Shown here in pieces: positions 1-6,692 of a stretch of DNA of 6,692 nucleotides. Below the pieces are notes generated by a model. That model saw only the letters and a list, made by a program, of their open reading frames with translations. It made no database searches and was not told where the DNA came from. This DNA comes from an uncultured Aquimonas sp. Lineage in GTDB: Bacteria; Pseudomonadota; Gammaproteobacteria; Xanthomonadales; Xanthomonadaceae. The translations under genes and the position numbers were made by a program. How positions within the stretch are numbered: the first letter of the stretch is position 1; the number at the start of each line of letters is the position of its first letter. The stretch lies in NCBI GenBank assembly GCA_946481615.1, contig CAMLOR010000190.1, positions 1 through 6,692 of the forward strand, in the 5' to 3' direction.

Positions 1-46
1 CCGACCTTGCCGCGGATGCCGTCGGTGCCGAAGTACTTGCGCGAAC

Positions 47-50
<4 letters not shown>
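1..50 (-). CDS. glmM: GlmM, phosphoglucosamine mutase (N-terminal fragment, continues beyond the window)
   Basis: Reading the minus strand from an ATG at 50 gives [16 protein letters not shown] before the window ends, 16 codons plus two bases. The [11 protein letters not shown] block is the characteristic start of GlmM, which converts glucosamine-6-phosphate to glucosamine-1-phosphate in the cytoplasm on the way to UDP-GlcNAc for peptidoglycan and LPS. The catalytic serine loop and the metal-binding and sugar-binding domains lie outside the window, so their integrity cannot be judged. The ATG overlaps the accD stop in an ATGA junction. No purine-rich ribosome binding site is visible in the last codons of accD, so translation probably depends on coupling to accD (inference). 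The fragment is short, but the motif is distinctive. Confidence 0.88.
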
Positions 51-937
<887 letters not shown>

Positions 938-944
938 GGGCGTG

Positions 945-948
945 CTCC
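945..948 (-). promoter_or_regulatory. Ribosome binding site of accD
   Basis: The minus strand reads GGAG here, 7 nt before the GTG at 937. It supports the GTG rather than the internal ATG at codon 8 as the accD start. Confidence 0.65.
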
Positions 949-987
949 GGACGGCGGACGGCAGGGGGATTTCGTCATTGCGGGGTC

Positions 988-1038
988 GGGTGGAGGCCGG
1001 CCTTGTAGTGTAGCTCGTGGCAGGGCCGGCCCCTACCC
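988..1038. repeat. Long imperfect inverted repeat (REP-like palindrome) between trpA and accD
   Basis: Arms at 988-1002 and 1024-1038 are nearly perfect reverse complements around a 21-nt spacer. The core of each arm is GGCCGGCC. Within the arms, position 992 faces 1034 and 994 faces 1032. On plus-strand RNA the first is a G-U wobble and the second a mismatch; on minus-strand RNA the roles swap, so either transcript can pair 14 of 15 positions. No T-tract follows on either strand, so it is not a typical intrinsic terminator. It could be a dispersed intergenic palindrome, an mRNA 3'-end stabiliser for trpA, or a structured accD leader. I see no second full copy in the window. Confidence 0.6.
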
Positions 1039-1068
1039 CAGTCCTCCCCTGCGAGCGGGATGGGGGGT
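1035..1068. repeat. Second imperfect hairpin just downstream of trpA
   Basis: On the minus strand ACCCC at 1068-1064 can pair with GGGGT at 1039-1035. Inside it CCATCCC can pair with GGGGAGG, with one A-A mismatch and one U-G wobble, around a 7-nt loop (GCTCGCA). The outer arm shares bases 1035-1038 with the neighbouring inverted repeat, so the two folds cannot both form fully. There is no uridine run after the stem. The stem is degenerate and a function is not shown by sequence alone. Confidence 0.35.
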
Positions 1069-1071
1069 GCG

Positions 1072-1868
1072 CTACGCGTCGAGCGCCGCCCGGATCGGCC
1101 GCAGGAACGACTCCGCCCGCGCTGCCGCCTCGTCCGGATCGGGCGCATCCGACAGCACCTGCACCAGTGCGCTGCCGATCACCACGGCGTCGGCGAACGC
1201 CGCCACGCCGCGCGCCGATTCCGCATCGCGCACGCCGAAGCCCACCGCCACCGGCGTGGCACTGCCCTGCCGCACCGCTGAGAGGCGCCGGCCCACGCTG
1301 GCGATGTCCAGGCCGCCCGCGCCGGTGACGCCGGCGAACGACACGTAGTAGAGATAGCCGCGCGTCTCGCGCAGCAACTGCGCGACGCGTTCGTCGCTCG
1401 ACGTGGGCGCGGCGAGAAGGATCTGCTGCAGGCCGTGGACGTCGAGCGCCTCACGCACCGGCGCGGCTTCCTCGGGCGGGCAGTCGACCAGCAATACGCC
1501 ATCGACGCCAGCCTCGCTCGCATCCTTCGCGAAACGCGCCAGGCCGTAGAGTTCCACCGGGTTGAGATAGCCCATCAGCACGATCGGGGTGTCGCGGTCG
1601 TCGCGGCGGAACTCGCGCACGTAGTCGAGCACCTGGCGCAGGCCCACGCGGCGCTGCAGGGCGCGTTCGCTCGAGAGCTGGATCACCGGGCCGTCGGCCA
1701 TCGGATCGGAGAACGGCACGCCTAGTTCGATGACGTCGGCGCCGCCGCGCACCAGCGCGTGCATCACGGGCACGGTGGCCGCGAGCGAAGGATCGCCTGC
1801 GGTGACGAAAGGGACGAGACCCTTGCGGCCGTTCGCCTCGAGCGCGGCGAATCGCGCGTCGATGCGGC

Positions 1869-1872
<4 letters not shown>
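1072..1872 (-). CDS. trpA: TrpA, tryptophan synthase alpha subunit
   Basis: A 266-residue TIM-barrel protein of normal family length. It cleaves indole-3-glycerol phosphate to indole and glyceraldehyde-3-phosphate and passes indole through a tunnel to TrpB in the alpha2beta2 complex. The catalytic residues have the same numbers as in E. coli: Glu49 in [11 protein letters not shown] and Asp60 in MADGP. Other family blocks are PFVTAGDP at 21-28, GYLNPV at 101-106, [11 protein letters not shown] at 175-185 and the phosphate-binding GFGVRD at 211-216 with VIGSALV at 231-237. The start is a GTG at 1872 that overlaps the trpB stop as GTGA, with AAGGA 8 nt upstream. The reading frame stays open far upstream, but that stretch runs antiparallel-free through trpB in another frame and has no TrpA homology. 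The stop is TAG. The overlap indicates translational coupling, suiting 1:1 subunit supply. Confidence 0.97.
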
Positions 1873-3068
<1,196 letters not shown>

Positions 3069-3072
3069 CGTG

Positions 3073-3078
3073 TCCTTC
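3073..3078 (-). promoter_or_regulatory. Ribosome binding site of trpB, overlapping the trpF stop
   Basis: GAAGGA on the minus strand. Its first bases belong to the trpF TGA stop. The spacing to the ATG at 3068 is only 4 nt, shorter than usual, but the stop/binding-site overlap fits reinitiation by ribosomes finishing trpF. Confidence 0.6.
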
Positions 3079-3706
3079 ACTCGCTCGCATCGGCGCGGCG
3101 CACTTCGCTGACGAAGCGCCGCATGTGTTCCGGGTCCTTCACGCCGGCCGCGGCCTCGATGCCGCTCGCCACGTCCACCGCATACGGCCGCGCGATCCGG
3201 ATGGCCTCGAAGACGTTGTCCGGCGCAAGGCCGCCTGCCAGCAGCAGCGGGCGATCGAAACCGCGCGGGACGCGCGTCCAGTCGAAGGTTTCGCCGCGAC
3301 CGCCGGCTTCGCCCTCCGCGTGACCGTCGAGCACGAAACCGGCAGCGCGCGGATGCTGCGCCACGCACTCGCGCAGGTCGGCACGCGAACCCATCGGCAC
3401 CGCCTTCAGATAAGGCAGGCCATGGCATTCGCAATCCTCCGCGGTTTCCCCGCCGTGGAATTGCAACAGCGTGGGCCGCGCCATCGAAATGATGTTCCGG
3501 ACTTCCGACATGGGGTTGTCCATGAACAGCGCCACCACGTGCACGAATGGCCCGGCCGCGGCGCGCAGTTCGCGCGCCTTCGCCGCATCGATGCGGCGTT
3601 TGCTGGACGCCGCGAAAATGAGGCCGATGGCGTCGACGCCCAGTCCGGCGGCCAGCGCGATGTCGTCGGCGCGCGTCATGCCGCAGAATTTGATGCGGGT
3701 CCTCAC
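3077..3706 (-). CDS. trpF: TrpF, phosphoribosylanthranilate isomerase
   Basis: A 209-residue single-domain TIM barrel that catalyses the Amadori rearrangement of N-(5'-phosphoribosyl)anthranilate to CdRP, the step before TrpC. The N-terminus [14 protein letters not shown] carries the general base Cys8. Arg37 in SSKRR and Asp127 in FVLDG align with the catalytic Arg36 and Asp126 of the Thermotoga maritima enzyme. LQFHGGE at 81-87, [11 protein letters not shown] and [15 protein letters not shown] are the usual later blocks, including phosphate binding. The loop normally written GG(T/S)GxxFDW reads GGRGETFDW at 135-143. The start is a GTG at 3706, overlapping the truA stop as GTGA, with GGAGG 10 nt upstream. 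It is a stand-alone TrpF, not the TrpC-TrpF fusion of enterics, and trpC is not nearby. Confidence 0.96.
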   Translation of the reverse strand: MRTRIKFCGMTRADDIALAAGLGVDAIGLIFAASSKRRIDAAKARELRAAAGPFVHVVALFMDNPMSEVRNIISMARPTLLQFHGGETAEDCECHGLPYLKAVPMGSRADLRECVAQHPRAAGFVLDGHAEGEAGGRGETFDWTRVPRGFDRPLLLAGGLAPDNVFEAIRIARPYAVDVASGIEAAAGVKDPEHMRRFVSEVRRADASE

Positions 3707-4470
3707 AGCGTCACCGCCTCCGGCAGCCGCCATTGCGACGGATAGCGCGGGCCGAGGAAGGTGAGGCCCTCGGCCGGAGCCGTCGGACCGGCCTGGGTGC
3801 GGTCGCGTCCGGCCAGGATGCGCGCCGGCCATGCGACGTCCTGCTCGCCGCGCCCGACCATGAGCAAGGTGCCCACGAGGTTGCGCACCATGTGGTGCAG
3901 GAAGGCGTTGGCCTGCACCTCGACATGGATTTCGTCGCCGTGGCGCTCGACGCGCAGCTCTTGCAGATCGCGCACCGGGTTGGGCGCCTGGCATTGCGAG
4001 GTGCGGAAGGCGCTGAAGTCGTGCTCGCCGAGCAGGCCCTGGGCCGCGGCGTGCATGGCGTCGGCATCGAGCGGCGCGCGTTCCCAGGCCACGAAGCGAG
4101 CCTCCAGCGCGGGCCGCACGCGGCGGTTGAGCAGGCGGTAGCGGTAGCGCCGCGCACGCGCCGAGAAGCGTGCGTGAAAATCCGCGTCGACTTCCTGCGC
4201 CCAGGTCACCGCCACGCTGCGCGGCAGGCGCGAGTTGCTGCCCATCATCCAGGCGAAGGGCGCGCGCGCCGCGTCGGTGTCGAAATGCACGACCTGGCCG
4301 GTGGCATGCACGCCGGCATCGGTGCGGCCGGCGCAGATCACTTCCACGGGACGATCGGCGACGAAGGCCAGCGCGGCCTCGAGCGCGCCCTGCACCGTGT
4401 CGCCGTGCGTCAGGCGCTGCCAGCCGTGGAAATCGGTGCCGTCGTATTCGATGCCGAGTGCGAAGCGCAT
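3703..4470 (-). CDS. truA: TruA, tRNA pseudouridine(38-40) synthase
   Basis: A 255-residue protein of usual TruA length that isomerises uridines 38, 39 and 40 in the anticodon stem-loop of many tRNAs. The N-terminus [15 protein letters not shown] is diagnostic. The catalytic aspartate is Asp51 in [25 protein letters not shown] at 100-113 contains the conserved active-site tyrosine, GEHDFSAFR spans 148-156, and [13 protein letters not shown] spans 190-202. The ATG at 4470 is the only start that fits the family N-terminus. No in-frame alternative exists in the bases between it and the terminator of fimV. The sequence just before the ATG (GCGGTTCCCC) has no recognisable ribosome binding site. 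Its stop overlaps trpF, making it the first gene of a truA-trpFBA unit, as in relatives where truA sits between fimV and trpF. Confidence 0.97.
   Translation of the reverse strand: MRFALGIEYDGTDFHGWQRLTHGDTVQGALEAALAFVADRPVEVICAGRTDAGVHATGQVVHFDTDAARAPFAWMMGSNSRLPRSVAVTWAQEVDADFHARFSARARRYRYRLLNRRVRPALEARFVAWERAPLDADAMHAAAQGLLGEHDFSAFRTSQCQAPNPVRDLQELRVERHGDEIHVEVQANAFLHHMVRNLVGTLLMVGRGEQDVAWPARILAGRDRTQAGPTAPAEGLTFLGPRYPSQWRLPEAVTL
3717..3721 (-). promoter_or_regulatory. Ribosome binding site of trpF
   Basis: GGAGG on the minus strand within the final codons of truA, 10 nt before the GTG at 3706. It is the closest match to the consensus in the window and supports the GTGA-overlapping start. 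Confidence 0.6.
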
Positions 4471-4486
4471 GGGGAACCGCGTGAAT

Positions 4487-4518
4487 GAAAAAGGCCGGAA
4501 TCGCTTCCGGCCTTTTTC
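4487..4518 (-). terminator. Intrinsic terminator after fimV, potentially bidirectional
   Basis: A perfect 14-bp inverted repeat (4487-4500 and 4505-4518) with a GC-rich core GGCCGGAA and A/T runs at both ends. On the minus strand the four-base loop is GCGA, a GNRA tetraloop, and the right arm ends in five T residues. This lies 18 bp after the fimV TAA stop, the right place to end the fimV transcript. The symmetric A and T runs mean it could also stop plus-strand transcription. It ends only 16 bases before the truA ATG. Confidence 0.9.
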
Positions 4519-4536
4519 GGAATGCTGCAGTGCAGC

Positions 4537-6692
4537 TTAGCGGATTTCGTCGAGCAGCCGCTTGGCTTCGGCGCGCTGGCCCGGATTGCCCTCGCCCACC
4601 ACTTCCTCGAGCATGCCGCGGGCGCCTTCCACATCGCCCATGTCGAGGTAGGCGCGCGCCAGTTCGAGCTTGGTGGAGGCGGCGTCGGCGTCGACGAAGC
4701 CGGCGCTGCCGTCGTCGGCGGCGGGTGCCGGCTCGTAGGCGAAGCTGTCGTCGAGTTCGGGCACCGACTCGAAGGTCGGTTCGGGTTCGGGCTCGCGCGC
4801 GGCGGTGCGCACGTCTTCGATGCGCATCTTCTGGGTGGCGGCGTTGTCCATCGCCACCGGCTTCGGCGCCGGCTGGCCCCAATCGATCTCGCGCACCGGC
4901 GGCCCCGGCGCCACGACGGGCGGCGGCGGCACCACGGGCGCGGCCTTCACCGGCGGCAGGACCGGCGCAGGTGTCGGTGCGGGCACCGGTACCGGCGCGG
5001 GTTCGGGCTCGGTGACGATGAAGAGCGGGTGCTCGGGCGCGATCTCCTGACCCATGGCGAGCACCTGTTTCCAGGCCAGGTCGTCCGGATCGTAGACGCG
5101 CGAATACATCGCCTCGGCGGCATTCTCGAAACCCGCCGCATCGTTGGCGTCGTAGTAGTAGCGCACCAGTTCGAGGTGGCGCGCCAGGTTGCCCGGATCG
5201 CGCGACACGGCGGCGACCAGATCGTCGAGGTGATCGTCGTCCGAAGCCGAAGCCGGAGCGGCCTGGCGCCGGGCGGCATCGGCCTGCACGGCGGCGATGC
5301 TGGAAGCCACCGCACCGGTGTCGTAGCGCGAAGGCGCGGCGCTCGTCGCGGCCGCTGCCGAGCGGCGGCGGCCGAGCAGCAGCGCGAGCAGGCCGACGAT
5401 CACCAGCGCCACGCCGCCGATCACCCAGGGGTTGGTCCAGATCGGCGCCTGCGGCGGTCGTTCGGGCAACGGCTCGGTGGCCGGCGTGGCGGGCGCGGTT
5501 TCGGCCGGCACGGCATCGGTGGTGGCCGTAGCCGCCGTGGTGGTATCGGGAGCGGTGGCGTCGACGGCCGCCGCATCGGTGGCCGGGGTCACGCTGGTGG
5601 TGTCGCTCGCCGGCGTGCCGGTGTCGGCAGGCGGTGCTTCGACCAGCGGCGGGACCGAGGGATCGATGCCGGTGTCCTCGCCGGCCACGGGCGCGGTCGC
5701 ATCCGTGGCGGGTGCCGGCGCGGCATCGGCGGCGGGCGCCGCGGCGGCGCGCGCTTCCAGTTCCGCCAGGCGCTTCTGCGCCGCGGCCAGTTCGCTGTCC
5801 TTGAGTTCGAGCAGCTTCGCGCTGTCGCCCTGGATCTTTTCCAGTTCGCCCACGCGCGCCTTGAGTTCGACGTTTTCCGCCGACAGCGTGCTCACCTGCT
5901 CGCGGCTGCGCGCCAGTTCGGCGCGCAGTTCGGCACCCTCGCCTGCCACCGTGGCGCCCGACTGGGCGCCGGCTGCCGCGGCGTCGCCGCGCGGCGGGAC
6001 GAGTTCGAGGCGCGAATCGGCGGTGGACGATGCCGGCGCGGCGGCCGGCCGCGTGTCCGCCACTTCGTCGGGCTGCGTCTCGGCCGGCTGCGGCACCGAC
6101 GGTGCCGCGCCGCTCCAGGCCTGCGATTGCTCGCGCACCTGGGCCGCGGCTTCGGCGGCGGCCACCGCCAGCGACTCTTCCTTGGTCGGAATGCGCAGGA
6201 CGGCGCCGCGCTTGAGGCGGTTGATGTTCTGGTCGATGAAGGCGTCGGGGTTAGCGTAGAGCAGCGCCAGCATCATCTGGCTCATCGTCACCGAATCGTC
6301 CGGCCGCGCGAACTGCGCGATCTGCCAGAGCGTTTCGCCTTCCTGCACCGGACCGTAGTTGTCGGTGCGGGCGCGGGCGGGTTCGGGCTCGGGCTCCGGC
6401 GGCGCGGGCGCGGGTTCCGGTTCGGCCGCGGGTTCGGCCTCGGCCACCGGTTCCGGCGCTGCGGGTTCGGACTCGGTGACGGGCGCGTCGGTCGCCGGCT
6501 CGGGCGCCGGCGTCTCGCGCATCTCGGGCGGCGGCGGCGCGTCGGCCAGCGGCACGGTCTCGGCGTCAGAGGGCACCGAAGGCTCGCTCACCGGCGCGGC
6601 GGTGGCCGTGTGGCGCACCGGCGCCATGGTCGGCGGATCGAGCAGCACGGTGTATTCGCGCAGCATCTTGCCGCTGCCCCAGTCCACTTCCA
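4537..6692 (-). CDS. fimV: FimV, LysM-containing type IV pilus assembly/signalling protein (5' end outside the window)
   Basis: About 717 C-terminal residues are present; the signal peptide and most of the N-terminal domain lie beyond 6692. Counting from the Val codon at 6687, the stretch REYTVLLDPP at 10-19 is the usual end of the FimV N-terminal periplasmic domain. A Pro/Glu/Ala-rich linker (about 51-105) leads to a LysM peptidoglycan-binding domain at about 111-167 (GETLWQIA, then ANPDAFIDQNINRLKRGAVLRIP). A coiled coil follows at about 251-315, an Ala/Thr/Asp linker at about 316-411, and one membrane segment at about 419-438 capped by GRRR, leaving the remainder cytoplasmic. The cytoplasmic part has a helical TPR-like region (about 485-550), a Pro/Val linker (about 560-600) and the conserved FimV C-terminal motif at about 670-716 (KLELARAYLDMGD). 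In Pseudomonas, FimV promotes pilus secretin assembly and cAMP signalling. A terminator separates it from truA. Confidence 0.93.
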   Translation of the reverse strand, partial: EVDWGSGKMLREYTVLLDPPTMAPVRHTATAAPVSEPSVPSDAETVPLADAPPPPEMRETPAPEPATDAPVTESEPAAPEPVAEAEPAAEPEPAPAPPEPEPEPARARTDNYGPVQEGETLWQIAQFARPDDSVTMSQMMLALLYANPDAFIDQNINRLKRGAVLRIPTKEESLAVAAAEAAAQVREQSQAWSGAAPSVPQPAETQPDEVADTRPAAAPASSTADSRLELVPPRGDAAAAGAQSGATVAGEGAELRAELARSREQVSTLSAENVELKARVGELEKIQGDSAKLLELKDSELAAAQKRLAELEARAAAAPAADAAPAPATDATAPVAGEDTGIDPSVPPLVEAPPADTGTPASDTTSVTPATDAAAVDATAPDTTTAATATTDAVPAETAPATPATEPLPERPPQAPIWTNPWVIGGVALVIVGLLALLLGRRRSAAAATSAAPSRYDTGAVASSIAAVQADAARRQAAPASASDDDHLDDLVAAVSRDPGNLARHLELVRYYYDANDAAGFENAAEAMYSRVYDPDDLAWKQVLAMGQEIAPEHPLFIVTEPEPAPVPVPAPTPAPVLPPVKAAPVVPPPPVVAPGPPVREIDWGQPAPKPVAMDNAATQKMRIEDVRTAAREPEPEPTFESVPELDDSFAYEPAPAADDGSAGFVDADAASTKLELARAYLDMGDVEGARGMLEEVVGEGNPGQRAEAKRLLDEIR
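6373..6537 (-). repeat. Low-complexity Pro/Glu/Ala-coding tract in fimV
   Basis: This region encodes repeated PEP, EPA and AEP units between the N-terminal domain and the LysM domain of FimV. On the DNA it is a run of near-repeated GGTTCGGGCTCGGGC-like units (plus strand). Such extended PE-rich spacers are common in envelope-spanning proteins such as TonB; here it presumably holds the LysM domain away from neighbouring domains in the periplasm. The tract could vary in length between strains. Confidence 0.6.

Noticed and set aside
1003..1023. TACACT on the minus strand as a possible -10 element for accD
   Set aside because: It lies in the loop of the inverted repeat, and no acceptable -35 element is seen about 17 bases upstream; too weak to call.
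4524..4536. Short palindrome GCTGCAGTGCAGC next to the fimV stop
   Set aside because: Six-base arms with a one-base centre cannot form an RNA hairpin, and it overlaps nothing suggesting an operator; probably chance.
3707..4882. Upstream extension of the trpF frame through truA and into fimV
   Set aside because: It is a shadow of truA and the fimV end; TrpF homology starts at the GTG at 3706.
5432..6259. Plus-strand open frame of 275 codons rich in Ala, Ser, Gly and Val opposite fimV
   Set aside because: Its composition is the complement of the fimV Ala/Thr/Asp linker and coiled-coil codons; no independent coding signal is seen.

Overview
The window reads as a chromosomal housekeeping segment from a high-GC gammaproteobacterium, most likely in the Xanthomonadales (Lysobacterales) or a close relative. 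Three things support this. The neighbourhood fimV-truA-trpF-trpB-trpA-accD resembles what is known from that order; Pseudomonas has fimV-truA-trpF-accD but keeps trpBA elsewhere. GC is visibly very high, with long antisense shadow frames. The type IV pilus protein FimV is itself a gammaproteobacterial marker. The taxonomic placement is inference.

Every gene lies on the minus strand, so biological order runs from high to low coordinates. From 6692 to 4537 is the 3' part of fimV (membrane protein with a LysM domain, tied to type IV pili), cut by the window edge. A strong intrinsic terminator follows at 4487-4518. Next come truA (tRNA pseudouridine synthase), trpF, trpB and trpA (three tryptophan biosynthesis enzymes). 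These four are tightly packed: truA/trpF and trpB/trpA overlap by 4 bp as GTGA, and trpF/trpB are 8 bp apart. After trpA there is a 134-bp gap holding a long imperfect inverted repeat and a second hairpin. Then comes accD (carboxyltransferase beta subunit of acetyl-CoA carboxylase), whose stop overlaps as ATGA the start of glmM (phosphoglucosamine mutase), of which only 16 codons are visible.

TrpF makes CdRP from phosphoribosylanthranilate, and TrpA and TrpB form the tryptophan synthase complex. The enzyme between them (TrpC) and the earlier enzymes (TrpE/G/D) are not in the window, so the trp pathway is split across loci. AccD starts fatty acid synthesis and GlmM feeds UDP-GlcNAc synthesis for peptidoglycan and LPS, so the downstream pair links two envelope-precursor pathways. 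Three of the five complete genes (trpF, trpA, accD) use GTG starts.

I see no CRISPR, transposase, phage, toxin-antitoxin, defence or secondary-metabolite gene here, and no undescribed system. The points most worth a second look are regulatory: a terminator ending 16 bases before truA, which has no visible ribosome binding site; the palindromic elements between trpA and accD; and the overlapping accD-glmM junction.
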